Assembly: GCA_001512765.1 (NCBI GenBank)
Contig: LFSO01000034.1
Coordinates: 82,796 to 115,377, forward strand
Reading direction: 5' to 3'
From: Clostridiales bacterium DTU053
GTDB taxonomy: Bacteria > Bacillota > Clostridia > Oscillospirales > Acutalibacteraceae
Length of the DNA stretch: 32,582 nucleotides
The notes below the pieces were generated by a model. The model did not search any database. It had not been told where the DNA came from and saw only the letters and a list, made by a program, of their open reading frames with translations. Shown in pieces: positions 15,239 to 23,037 of the stretch (the stretch's first letter is position 1; the number at the start of each line of letters is the position of its first letter). The position numbers and the translations under genes are program-made.

Positions 15239-16324
15239 TTGATTTTTCCCCTTAGTATAGCTGAGCTTTGGTCCAAAGCATGGCCCATACTTTTTGCCAT
15301 CTTCTTTTTCGGTCTTGTAATCACCGTCCATGAAGTAGGACATTTCATTTTCGCGAAGCTTTTTAATGTTAAGGTCAACCAGTTTGCCATAGGCATGGGT
15401 CCCGCCATTTTCAAAAAGAAAAAAGGCGACACCCTCTACGCTGTTCGACTCCTTCCTATGGGCGGCTATGTTAATATGGAGGGCGAGGACGAGGAGTCCC
15501 AGCACGAAAGGAGCTTTGGCAAAAAGCCCATTTGGCAGCGCTTTATAATCGTCTCCGCCGGCGCGATTTTCAATCTCATCACGGGTCTTGTAATCGTCGC
15601 CATAATGCTGGGTCAGCAAAACCTTATCGGCACTACTCAGATTCGCCACTTTGCCAATAACGCAAAGAGCCACGAAACGGGTCTTGAACCCGGCGACAGG
15701 ATTGTGAGAATCGACGGAATGAAGATTTATTCCGACAGCGATATAAGCTACGCCTTGCTGCGCAGCACAGGCCCCACCTATACCTTTGTCGTTGACAGAA
15801 ACGGCGAGGAGATAAAGATAGAGGGCGTTGAGTTCGACCGTCAGCCCAGCCCCGCCGGCAAGGGGGATATTGTCAGAATCGACTTTGTCCTTGTGGGCGA
15901 AAAGGTCACCTTTGGCAGAGTATTTAAAAACGCCATAATCGAAACCGCATCCATGGCAAGGATTGTGCGCCTTACCATTGTGGACTTGATTAGGGGCAGA
16001 TACGGCATAAATGACCTTGCGGGTCCCATCGGCACCATCAATATAATCGCGGGCGCCGCCTCAGAGGCAGCGGCATCCAAAGGTCAGGACCTTACGGGCA
16101 TACTCTCAATCCTCGCGTTTATCTCAATAAACCTCGGCATTTTCAACCTTATGCCCATACCCGCCCTTGACGGCGGCAGGCTGTTCTTCTTCATTGTGGA
16201 GGCAATAAGAAGAAAGCCCATACCGCAGAAGTACGAGGCTCTTGTTCACGCTGTGGGCTTTGGTCTGCTTATCGGGCTTATGGTTGTGGTATCTATAAAC
16301 GATATTTTCGGAGTATTCAAATAA
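15239..16324 (+). CDS. rseP: RIP zinc metalloprotease (site-2 protease, M50)
   Basis: A 361-residue intramembrane protease. HEVGH (31-35) in the first membrane segment supplies the zinc ligands and catalytic Glu. A PDZ domain spans about 132-200 (LEPGDRIVRIDG). The third zinc ligand is Asp311 in NLMPIPALDGG, with further membrane segments at the C-terminus. Such proteases cut anti-sigma factors and residual signal peptides. The start is a TTG, supported by AGAGGTG eight bases upstream and by the expected distance to HExxH. It belongs to the dxr-rseP-ispG cluster common in Firmicutes and ends 12 bases before ispG. Confidence 0.94.
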   Translation: MIFPLSIAELWSKAWPILFAIFFFGLVITVHEVGHFIFAKLFNVKVNQFAIGMGPAIFKKKKGDTLYAVRLLPMGGYVNMEGEDEESQHERSFGKKPIWQRFIIVSAGAIFNLITGLVIVAIMLGQQNLIGTTQIRHFANNAKSHETGLEPGDRIVRIDGMKIYSDSDISYALLRSTGPTYTFVVDRNGEEIKIEGVEFDRQPSPAGKGDIVRIDFVLVGEKVTFGRVFKNAIIETASMARIVRLTIVDLIRGRYGINDLAGPIGTINIIAGAASEAAASKGQDLTGILSILAFISINLGIFNLMPIPALDGGRLFFFIVEAIRRKPIPQKYEALVHAVGFGLLIGLMVVVSINDIFGVFK

Positions 16325-16336
16325 GGCAGGAGTAAG

Positions 16337-17389
16337 ATGATAGAAAGGCGAAAGACAAGGCAGGTAGCAGCGGGCAGCGTCCCAATCGGCGGCGGTGCCC
16401 CGATTGCCGTTCAGTCGATGCTGAATAAGCCCGCCCATGATATTGAAGGAAATGTGGAGCAGGCAAAGACTCTCGAGAAAGCGGGCTGCGAGATAATAAG
16501 GCTCTCCGTCCCCGACAAGGAGGCGGTGAAAACCCTTTATGCCGTAAAGCAGAGCGTGTCCGTACCCGTTGTGGCGGACATACATTTCGACTACCGTCTC
16601 GCCCTTGAGAGCGTCGCCGCGGGAGCGGACAAGATTAGAATAAACCCCGGCAATATCGGCTCCGACGAAAATGTCGCCGCCGTAGCAAGGGAGTGCAAAA
16701 CAAGGGGAATCCCCATAAGAATCGGTGTAAACTCCGGCTCCGTTGAAAAGCATATCCTTAAAAAGCATGGCGGGCCCACTCCTGAGGCGCTTGTGGAAAG
16801 CGCTTTGTATCATGTCTCCCTGCTTGAAAAGTGTGACTTTTACGACATAGTTTTATCCATGAAATCCTCCGATGTGGTCAGCACCGTAAGAGCCTATGAG
16901 CTGGCGTCCGAGCGGTGCGGCTACCCCTTACATATAGGCGTTACCGAGGCCGGAACGGAACGCACGGGAATTATAAAATCCTCAGCCGCCCTTGGCGCCC
17001 TTCTGTTAGAGGGTATAGGCGACACAATCAGAATCTCCCTTACCGCGGACCCCGTAAACGAGGTCGCCGCGGGCATTGCTCTGCTTAAAAGCCTGGGACT
17101 TAGAAAACAAGGCGTGAATATTATCTCCTGCCCCACATGCGGCAGGACTAAAATAGATTTGATAAAGCTCGCAAATGAGATTGAGAACAGGCTCTCAAAC
17201 CTCGATAAAAATATCAGCGTCGCCGTTATGGGCTGCGTCGTCAACGGCCCCGGGGAGGCGTCCCACGCGGACATCGGCATAGCCGGCGGCGACGGCTGCG
17301 CCGTTATCTTTAAAGGCGGCAAGGTCCTTAAAAAGGTTAGCGAAGATAATATCATAGAAGAACTTATGGCTGAAATAGAAAAACTGTAA
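16337..17389 (+). CDS. ispG: 4-hydroxy-3-methylbut-2-enyl diphosphate synthase
   Basis: A 350-residue iron-sulfur enzyme of the MEP pathway that converts methylerythritol cyclodiphosphate to HMBPP. The three [4Fe-4S] cysteines are present: Cys265 and Cys268 in CPTCGR and Cys300 in MGCVVNGPGE, with Glu307 as the fourth ligand in the family. The TIM-barrel part shows VADIHFDYRLA and KIRINPGNIG. Length matches the short bacterial form without the plant insertion. The start has AGGAG five bases upstream. The ORF for the next gene begins 13 bases after the stop. Confidence 0.97.
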   Translation: MIERRKTRQVAAGSVPIGGGAPIAVQSMLNKPAHDIEGNVEQAKTLEKAGCEIIRLSVPDKEAVKTLYAVKQSVSVPVVADIHFDYRLALESVAAGADKIRINPGNIGSDENVAAVARECKTRGIPIRIGVNSGSVEKHILKKHGGPTPEALVESALYHVSLLEKCDFYDIVLSMKSSDVVSTVRAYELASERCGYPLHIGVTEAGTERTGIIKSSAALGALLLEGIGDTIRISLTADPVNEVAAGIALLKSLGLRKQGVNIISCPTCGRTKIDLIKLANEIENRLSNLDKNISVAVMGCVVNGPGEASHADIGIAGGDGCAVIFKGGKVLKKVSEDNIIEELMAEIEKL

Positions 17390-17402
17390 TTTGGTGCGGA
17401 AC

Positions 17403-18758
17403 ATGGCTGAAAAGGAACAAAAGGAAAATCACGGCGGAAAGTTCTGGCTTAAACTCGACAACGCGGGCAAGGTTTTCCCCGGTCAGAATACTCAGACTTG
17501 GTCAAATATCTTCAGGGGCGCAATCACCTTAAAAGAAAAGGTTGACCCTGCCGTCCTTGAGGAAGCCCTTGCGCGCGTTCTGCCTCGTTTTCCCTGCTTT
17601 GATGTCAATATCAAAAGGGGCTTTTTCTGGTACTATTTCGAAAAGGCAAAGTACCCCGCCCCGCCCGTCATGCCCGATGTGGGCAACCCCTGCCACAGAA
17701 TAAAGTTTAGGGAAAACAAAGGCTTTTTGTTCAGGGTCTATTATCACGAGCGCAGAATTGCGGTGGAGTTCTTCCACGCCCTGACCGACGGCTACGGCGG
17801 CAGCCTGTTTTTGTGTACCCTGACCGCCGAGTATTTAAGAATTAAGTACGGGGCCAACATCCCCCCTGGCGGAGCGGTTCTTTCACTCCAAGAAACTGCT
17901 GACGAGTTCGAGCTTGAGGACTCCTTTGAGCGTTTTGCCTCCTCAAAGGTAAAGGCAAAAAGAAGGGACAGATTCGTCTATCACAAAAAGGGCGAAAGAC
18001 TTCCCGCCCACATGGTCAATGTCACTACTGGCTATATGCCGGTGGACAAGCTTTTGGAGCTCGCCCGCGCGAATAATGCGTCCATAACCGAGTACCTTGC
18101 GGCAATACTGATGTATATTCACTACAATATCCAAAAGGAAGAGGAAAGAAAACAGAAGGATGTAAGCGTCCAAATACCGGTAAACCTAAGGCGCACTTTC
18201 CCATCCAAAACCCTCAGAAACTTTTCACTTTGCTACTCGGTCAGAATCAATCCCAACATGGGGGAATACACATTTGAGGAAATCTTAAAGCATATCTCCC
18301 TGTACCTTCGCTTTATCAATAATGAAAAGACCCTCAATTCAATGATGACCGCCAACATGGCGCTTGAGCGCAACCCCTTCATGCGCGCCCTGCCCCTTCC
18401 CGTAAAGTGGCTTGCCATCGCGATATCCTTCGGTCTAACCGCCGAAAAGACCACGACAGCGATGATAACGAATTTGGGTCCCGTCAAAGTGCCCGACGAA
18501 ATGCTTGAATATGTGGAGAGCTATGTTATGATGCCCTCCCCCGGCAAGCTGAACGGAGCGAGAGTGGGAGCGGCGTCCATCGGCAACACCTTTGCCGCCA
18601 CCTTCGCCAATATCTACACAGACAGCAGAATTGAGCGGGAGTTCTTTACCTTCCTTGTAAAGAAGGGCATTCCCGTTAAGATAGAGAGCAACAGGGAGTC
18701 AATTCCCGAAAACTTCAAAAACAACCCCTATGCGTTTAATCCTCAAATCACAAAATAG
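17403..18758 (+). CDS. Condensation-type acyltransferase (alcohol acetyltransferase-like)
   Basis: A 451-residue protein of the CAT/condensation-domain superfamily. The HxxxD motif is intact in FFHALTDGYGG (His125, Asp129), the usual general base for acyl transfer to a hydroxyl or amine. The second half carries VSVQIPVNLRRTFPSKTLRNF, which matches the channel region of papA-like and alcohol O-acetyltransferase proteins, and lacks a carrier-protein domain. It is cytoplasmic or peripheral, with no signal peptide. The ATG is chosen over TTG and GTG codons a few bases upstream; the ribosome site (GGTG) is weak, so coupling to ispG is likely. It is paired with the zinc-ribbon membrane protein 21 bases downstream. 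The acceptor is unknown; attachment to an isoprenoid operon hints at a lipid alcohol. Confidence 0.7.
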   Translation: MAEKEQKENHGGKFWLKLDNAGKVFPGQNTQTWSNIFRGAITLKEKVDPAVLEEALARVLPRFPCFDVNIKRGFFWYYFEKAKYPAPPVMPDVGNPCHRIKFRENKGFLFRVYYHERRIAVEFFHALTDGYGGSLFLCTLTAEYLRIKYGANIPPGGAVLSLQETADEFELEDSFERFASSKVKAKRRDRFVYHKKGERLPAHMVNVTTGYMPVDKLLELARANNASITEYLAAILMYIHYNIQKEEERKQKDVSVQIPVNLRRTFPSKTLRNFSLCYSVRINPNMGEYTFEEILKHISLYLRFINNEKTLNSMMTANMALERNPFMRALPLPVKWLAIAISFGLTAEKTTTAMITNLGPVKVPDEMLEYVESYVMMPSPGKLNGARVGAASIGNTFAATFANIYTDSRIEREFFTFLVKKGIPVKIESNRESIPENFKNNPYAFNPQITK

Positions 18759-18779
18759 CAATCGGTCGGAAGTGGTCAT

Positions 18780-19481
18780 ATGTCCTATTGTGTAAACTGC
18801 GGCGTTGAGCTTGACAGCAGCGCGAAAATATGCGCCCTTTGCTCCACGCCTGTAATAAACCCCAATATTAAAACAACAGAGCCCGCCCCCGTTCCCTATC
18901 CCGACAAATACATGATACCCCCCAAGGTTCGCCGCAGGTACGCTGCGTTCCTCGCCACAATGATAATGCTCATACCAAACATCGTCTGCGTTCTTGTAAA
19001 TCTCCTTGTTCCAAGGGGCGGCAAATGGTCAATCTTTGTAGTGGCAAGCTCAGCTCTTTTATGGATGATGGTTTTCCTCCCCATGCTGATGAAAAAGACA
19101 CGCCCCTTTATATTGCTGACCGTGGACGCGGTCGCCCTTTGTTTATACATCTATGTCTTTTACGCCATATACAGGCAGGAGGGCTGGTTTACGGGGCTTG
19201 TCTTTCCTCTTATAGCGGGGCTCTATGTGATAATCGCGGGCATGATAAAATGGCTGCGGAAAAAAAGAGACTGGGTCAAAATCGCAATCAATGTCTTTTT
19301 AAGCATAGCCGTTTACAGCCTTTATGCCGATTTCTTCATCAGCCGCTTTTATGAGGCTGAGCGGCCTCTCGGAGTATCCCTCGTCATAGCCGCCTCATGC
19401 ATAGCCCTTATCATTTTCTTTAAGTTTGTTGAAAAGAATAAACGCTTCAGAGCCTGGCTTACCAGAAAATTCTTTGTATAA
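18780..19481 (+). CDS. Zinc-ribbon plus multi-span membrane protein (DUF6320-like)
   Basis: A 233-residue protein. An N-terminal zinc ribbon is clear: CVNCG (residues 4-8) and CALCS (18-22) give four metal-binding cysteines. After a Pro-rich linker come about six membrane spans from residue 48 to the end, closing with a basic tail (KNKRFRAWLTRKF). To my knowledge this architecture accompanies alcohol-acetyltransferase-like genes in Clostridia, and here it directly follows one. Function is unknown; a membrane partner or adaptor for the acyltransferase is a reasonable guess. It is last in the long operon and is followed at once by a strong terminator. Confidence 0.65.
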   Translation: MSYCVNCGVELDSSAKICALCSTPVINPNIKTTEPAPVPYPDKYMIPPKVRRRYAAFLATMIMLIPNIVCVLVNLLVPRGGKWSIFVVASSALLWMMVFLPMLMKKTRPFILLTVDAVALCLYIYVFYAIYRQEGWFTGLVFPLIAGLYVIIAGMIKWLRKKRDWVKIAINVFLSIAVYSLYADFFISRFYEAERPLGVSLVIAASCIALIIFFKFVEKNKRFRAWLTRKFFV

Positions 19482-19676
19482 TAAAAAGAGCCTGCGGAAT
19501 AACCGCAGGCTTTAGTTTTTTAAAAGGGGACTGTGCGCGCTTTAAGAACGATGGGACATATCCGTTCGGATATGTCCCAAAAAAGGAGTTCATCGGAGCG
19601 ATCTCTTTTTAGCCTTAAGACTGTGAATCAGAAAGCAAATCTCCACTCTACCACCCAATAAACAGTCCTTTGGTTT
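19482..19676 (-). ncRNA. Probable independent small RNA of about 195 nt, class unknown
   Basis: The minus strand has a sigma-A promoter (19711-19683), a folded region and a terminator (hairpin 19510-19490 then CTCTTTTT), with no credible ORF. The 5' GGACTGT pairs with ACAGTCC at 19534-19528, closing the molecule. Inside lie a hairpin at 19610-19579 (ATCG/CGAT core), a perfect 11-bp hairpin at 19578-19553 (GGGACATATCC and its partner) and a TTAAG/CTTAA pair enclosing both. The size and closing stem resemble 6S RNA, but the internal branching is not the usual 6S shape. I see no SRP-RNA, tmRNA or RNase P signature. Confidence 0.5.
19490..19520. terminator. Bidirectional terminator
   Basis: GCCTGCGG (19490-19497) and CCGCAGGC (19503-19510) form an 8-bp stem with loop AATAA. 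T-rich sequence follows on the plus strand and TCTTTTT on the minus strand. It ends the pyrH-to-zinc-ribbon operon and the candidate small RNA. Confidence 0.85.
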
Positions 19677-19682
19677 ACCTTA

Positions 19683-19711
19683 ATGGTATCATCCCGGAGT
19701 ACTTAAGTCAA
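19683..19711 (-). promoter_or_regulatory. Sigma-A promoter of the candidate small RNA
   Basis: On the minus strand TTGACT (19711-19706) and TACCAT (19688-19683) are 17 bases apart. The predicted start near 19676 lies just before the 5' arm of the closing stem. Confidence 0.6.
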
Positions 19712-19845
19712 CAATTTGCACTATTTTTATGGGTCTTTTTTGTAAAATATTTATAAAGATTCTGTGAATTATGCATCCGTTCAAAGAAAGATAACAGTTT
19801 AATAACATAATAGACAAAATTGAGCTTCGAAACTTTGGCTATCTC

Positions 19846-19877
19846 CAAAAAAAGAGCCTTGCGACTCGCAAGGCTCT
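19846..19877 (-). terminator. Terminator of the PFL-family gene
   Basis: AGAGCCTTGCG (19853-19863) and CGCAAGGCTCT (19867-19877) make an 11-bp stem with a three-base loop, followed on the minus strand by seven T. The stretch from here to the small-RNA promoter (19712-19845) shows nothing I can support. Confidence 0.9.
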
Positions 19878-19883
19878 GTGTGT

Positions 19884-21242
19884 TTAGTTTTTAAGACTGT
19901 GCATCGGGGCAGGGATTCTGCCGCCTCTTGCGGCGAATCTCTCGCTCGAATATGAGTTTACCGGCATAATCGGCGCGCTGCCGAGAAGTCCGCCGAGCTC
20001 AATTATGTCGCCGACCTTCTTGCCCACAGCGGGGATAATCCTAACGGCGGTGGTCTTGTTGTTGATAACGCCTATCGCCGCCTCGTCGGCTATTATAGCC
20101 GCCAGAGTGCTTGCGGGGGTGTCGCCGGGAACGGCTATCATGTCAAGGCCCACTGAGCATACGCAGGTCATTGCCTCCAGCTTGTCAATTGTGAGGGCGC
20201 CCGCCTTTGCGGCTCTTATCATGCCCTCATCCTCGCTGACGGGAATAAAGGCTCCCGAAAGTCCGCCCACATGGCTGCTTGCCATAACTCCGCCCTTTTT
20301 GACAGCGTCGTTGAGCATGGCAAGTGCGGCTGTTGTGCCGTGGGCTCCGGCGTATTCAACGCCGATTTCCTCAAGGATTTCCGCTACGCTGTCGCCCCTT
20401 GCGGGTGTGGGGGCAAGGGAGAGGTCCACAACGCCGAAGGGAACATTAAGCCTTTGGGAAGCCTCCATAGCCACAAGCTGACCCATGCGGGTTATTCTGA
20501 ACGCGGTTTTCTTAATAGTTTCGGCGACCACATCAAAGCTCTTGCCCTTGCACTCCTGCAGAGCCGCCTTTACGACTCCGGGGCCGCTGACGCCAACATT
20601 TATAACGCATTCGGGCTCGCCGACTCCGTGGAAGGCGCCCGCCATAAAGGGGTTATCCTCAACGGCGTTGGCGAAAACAACCAGCTTTGCGCAGCCCAGG
20701 CTGTCACGGTCGGCGGTCAGCTCCGCCGTCTTTTTTATAACGGAGCCCATGAGAGCTACCGCGTCCATATTAATGCCCGCCTTTGTGGTGGCGACATTAA
20801 CGCTGGAGCAAACGAGATTCGTCTGGGACAGAACCTGCGGGATGGACTCGATTAGCCTTTTGTCGGCTTCGGTCATTCCTTTATGAACAAGCGCCGAATA
20901 GCCGCCGATGAAGTTTACCCCGCACTCTTTTGCGGCGTTGTCAAGGGCAAAGGCATAGTCCGTTATGTCCCCGTCCTTGCATGACGCGGCAACGATAGCC
21001 ATGGGAGTTACGGCGATTCTCTTGTTTACAATCGGAATGCCGTATTCCCTTTCTATTGCCTCGCCCGTGCTTACAAGGTTTTCGGCGCAGCGGGTGATTT
21101 TATCGTAAATCTTCTTAGCCGCCTTCTTTGATGACTCGTCGGCGCAGTCGCACAGGGAGATTCCCATTGTGATGGTGCGAATGTCCAGGTGCTGGCGGTC
21201 AATCATTTCAATTGTCTGAAGAATATCGGTAAGAGTCAGCAT
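19884..21242 (-). CDS. PFL family protein (DUF711 / UPF0210)
   Basis: A 452-residue cytoplasmic protein of the DUF711 family, distantly related in fold to pyruvate formate-lyase/glycyl-radical barrels. Typical segments include [14 protein letters not shown] near 22-35, [14 protein letters not shown] (about 110-123), the [20 protein letters not shown] stretch, and [22 protein letters not shown]. The biochemical role is undetermined; no obvious glycyl-radical motif is visible at the C-terminus. It starts with ATG preceded by AGGGG. It follows the ACT-domain gene by 59 bases, a pairing widespread in Firmicutes and archaea, which suggests amino-acid-sensing control of its activity or level. Confidence 0.9.
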   Translation of the reverse strand: MLTLTDILQTIEMIDRQHLDIRTITMGISLCDCADESSKKAAKKIYDKITRCAENLVSTGEAIEREYGIPIVNKRIAVTPMAIVAASCKDGDITDYAFALDNAAKECGVNFIGGYSALVHKGMTEADKRLIESIPQVLSQTNLVCSSVNVATTKAGINMDAVALMGSVIKKTAELTADRDSLGCAKLVVFANAVEDNPFMAGAFHGVGEPECVINVGVSGPGVVKAALQECKGKSFDVVAETIKKTAFRITRMGQLVAMEASQRLNVPFGVVDLSLAPTPARGDSVAEILEEIGVEYAGAHGTTAALAMLNDAVKKGGVMASSHVGGLSGAFIPVSEDEGMIRAAKAGALTIDKLEAMTCVCSVGLDMIAVPGDTPASTLAAIIADEAAIGVINNKTTAVRIIPAVGKKVGDIIELGGLLGSAPIMPVNSYSSERFAARGGRIPAPMHSLKN

Positions 21243-21301
21243 ATTTTTCCCCTACAAAAATTTATTGAACAAAATAGAGAGTTTAACAGTCTAATTGTAG
21301 A

Positions 21302-21571
21302 CTAAATCCTGTGCATGGCGTTGAAGATGTCCTCCCGCTGAATTCTTATATTCAGCTTCATCTCCTCGCCCTTGTCGGCAAGACGCTTGCTTAGTTCTTC
21401 AAAGCTGATTGTGGCGTCTTTTGTGTCAACCAGCATCGTCATTGTAAAGAACTCCTGCATTACCGTCTGATTGATGTCAAGAATGTTCACGCCCGCTTTG
21501 AAAAGCAGCATGCTGATTTCCGCGATAATGCCCGTTCTGTCGTGACCTATAACGGTTACAATAGCTCTCAT
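21302..21571 (-). CDS. ACT-domain protein (UPF0237)
   Basis: An 89-residue single ACT domain (MRAIVTVIGHDRTGIIAEIS at the start, then VNILDINQTVMQEFFTMTM), the fold that binds amino acids at dimer interfaces. There is no fused catalytic domain. The start is the second ATG, placed five bases after GGAGG; the earlier in-frame ATG sits inside the ribosome site. It is first in a two-gene operon with the PFL-family protein. A regulatory partner role is inferred from the conserved pairing, and the ligand is unknown. Confidence 0.92.
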   Translation of the reverse strand: MRAIVTVIGHDRTGIIAEISMLLFKAGVNILDINQTVMQEFFTMTMLVDTKDATISFEELSKRLADKGEEMKLNIRIQREDIFNAMHRI

Positions 21572-21611
21572 GTCATCCTCCAAGAAAAGGGAAATTCAAA
21601 TTCAGAAAATT

Positions 21612-21640
21612 ATTATATCACAATTAAGACTTTAGCGCAA
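21612..21640 (-). promoter_or_regulatory. Promoter of the ACT/PFL-family operon
   Basis: On the minus strand TTGCGC and a perfect TATAAT with an extended TG are 17 bases apart. It is divergent from the glycosyltransferase promoter. Confidence 0.7.
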
Positions 21641-21684
21641 TTAAACCATGTAGAAACTTTGAGTATTTGCCGCGCCGCTTTAAG

Positions 21685-21713
21685 TTGAAAAGCCGTTCTG
21701 CTTATGATATTAT
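21685..21713 (+). promoter_or_regulatory. Promoter of the glycosyltransferase gene
   Basis: TTGAAA (21685-21690) and TATTAT (21708-21713) are separated by 17 bases. The predicted start is near 21720, at the edge of the leader hairpin. Confidence 0.75.
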
Positions 21714-21720
21714 TACAGTT

Positions 21721-21748
21721 GATTAGATTAAGGTGTCCTTATCTAATC
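21721..21748 (+). other. 5'-terminal leader hairpin
   Basis: GATTAGATTAAGG (21721-21733) and CCTTATCTAATC (21737-21748) pair with one bulge around a TGT loop. It would form the very 5' end of the glycosyltransferase mRNA and probably stabilises it; its right arm ends three bases before the AAAGGAGAG ribosome site. Confidence 0.6.
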
Positions 21749-21765
21749 TTAAAGGAGAGAGAAAA

Positions 21766-22749
21766 ATGTCCGATATATTATACATAGTCGTGCCCTGCTA
21801 CAACGAGGAGGAGGTTCTCCAGGAAACTGCCTCAAGGCTTCGGCACAAGCTCGCAAGCCTTATAGAAAGCGGAGCCGTTTCCGAAAAGAGCCGAATCCTG
21901 TTTGTAAACGACGGCTCAAAGGACAGAACTTTTGAGATTATTGAGAGCCTGCACAAAACCTGCAAGCTCTTTGCGGGACTTTCTTTAAGCCGCAACAGAG
22001 GGCATCAGAACGCCCTGCTTGCGGGACTTTTGACGGCGAAAAATTACGCAGACGCGGTCATTTCCATGGACGCGGATTTGCAGGATGACATAGACGCTGT
22101 TGATGAAATGATTAAAAAGTACAAAGAGGGCTGCGACATTGTCTACGGTGTCCGCTCCAAAAGAAAGACCGACAGCTTTTTAAAGCGATTTACCGCCGAG
22201 GGCTTTTACCGCCTTATGAATTTCCTCGGCGCGAATACTATATATAACCACGCCGACTACAGACTCATGAGCAAAAGAGCCTTGGAGGCTCTCGAAAACT
22301 ACAAGGAAGTCAACCTCTTTTTAAGGGGCATAGTGCCGCTTATCGGCTTTAAGACCGATATTGTTTACTATGAAAGACACGAACGCTTTGCGGGCGAGAG
22401 CAAGTACCCCTTAAAGAAGATGCTTGCCTTCGCTTTTGAGGGCATAACCTCATTTTCGGTAAAACCGATAAGATTCATCACCATGCTGGGCTTTTTCATC
22501 ACTTTGGTCAGCGTGGGCATGTTCGTTTATACCCTTGTAAGATACTTTCAGGGCAATACCGAGGTTGGCTGGGCGAGCCTTATCATAAGCCTTTGGGCTA
22601 TCGGCGGGCTGACGCTCCTTTCAATCGGCATAATCGGCGAGTATATAGGAAAGATATATCTTGAAGTAAAGGGCAGACCCCGCTTTATCATAGACAAGCT
22701 CCTTCTGGATGAGGAAAGCGAAGTAAAAGCAGAAGAGAGCTCAAAGTAA
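21766..22749 (+). CDS. GT2 membrane glycosyltransferase (GtrB / DPM1-like)
   Basis: A 327-residue enzyme with an N-terminal GT-A domain and two C-terminal membrane spans (about 225-250 and 262-285). Motifs are VVPCYNEEEVL at the start, the nucleotide-binding FVNDGSKDRT, the metal-binding MDADLQDD (about 98-105), and RHERFAGESKYPLKKML. This layout is that of GtrB-type polyprenyl-phosphate glucosyl or mannosyl transferases, which load a sugar onto undecaprenyl phosphate for wall or glycoprotein decoration. The donor is not readable. The start ATG follows AAAGGAGAG by six bases; the longer frame begins inside the leader hairpin. It appears monocistronic, with a weak GCGGCA/TGCCGC hairpin after the stop. 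Confidence 0.92.
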   Translation: MSDILYIVVPCYNEEEVLQETASRLRHKLASLIESGAVSEKSRILFVNDGSKDRTFEIIESLHKTCKLFAGLSLSRNRGHQNALLAGLLTAKNYADAVISMDADLQDDIDAVDEMIKKYKEGCDIVYGVRSKRKTDSFLKRFTAEGFYRLMNFLGANTIYNHADYRLMSKRALEALENYKEVNLFLRGIVPLIGFKTDIVYYERHERFAGESKYPLKKMLAFAFEGITSFSVKPIRFITMLGFFITLVSVGMFVYTLVRYFQGNTEVGWASLIISLWAIGGLTLLSIGIIGEYIGKIYLEVKGRPRFIIDKLLLDEESEVKAEESSK

Positions 22750-22890
22750 CTTAAAGAAAAAACGGCATAGGAAAAAATCGGGGCGGCATTTATTTAAAGT
22801 GCCGCTCATTTTGTATCTTGGATTAAATATCCAGAAGACTTATTCGCTTTCCTGCTTATATATGCATTTTTCACAAATCATAAAAAATAC

Positions 22891-22919
22891 TTTATTCGTT
22901 AAGGCTTTTATGCTATTAT
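22891..22919 (+). promoter_or_regulatory. Probable promoter of hom
   Basis: A -10 box TATTAT (22914-22919) with an upstream TGC (extended -10) lies 17 bases from a weak -35 TTTATT. The leader to hom is about 110 bases and includes a GGCC-TTCG-GGCT hairpin. No ORF is credible in 22750-23037. Confidence 0.5.
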
Positions 22920-23037
22920 ATTATTTAAATTCGTGTCTTGGTGCCAAAATTTATGGAATTCGGCCTTCGGGCTGTTTGCATTTTTATTCAGAATATACTC
23001 TCATTATATAAACACTCTGTGTGTAGGGGGATGAAAA

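Noticed and set aside
15179..15673. Minus-strand frame opposite the rseP start
   Set aside because: Antisense to conserved RseP sequence, no ribosome site, no recognisable protein.
16124..16813. 229-codon minus-strand frame across rseP and ispG
   Set aside because: It overlaps two well-supported genes on the other strand and has no family resemblance.
19640..19670. GGTAGAG on the minus strand, resembling a tRNA D-arm
   Set aside because: No acceptor pairing, anticodon arm or TTCGA loop can be fitted; it lies inside the larger candidate small RNA.
20271..20855. Plus-strand frame opposite the DUF711 gene
   Set aside because: Shadow of a high-confidence coding region; composition reflects the opposite strand.
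22799..23011. 70-codon plus-strand frame before hom
   Set aside because: No ribosome site, crosses the predicted hom promoter and resembles random AT-rich translation.
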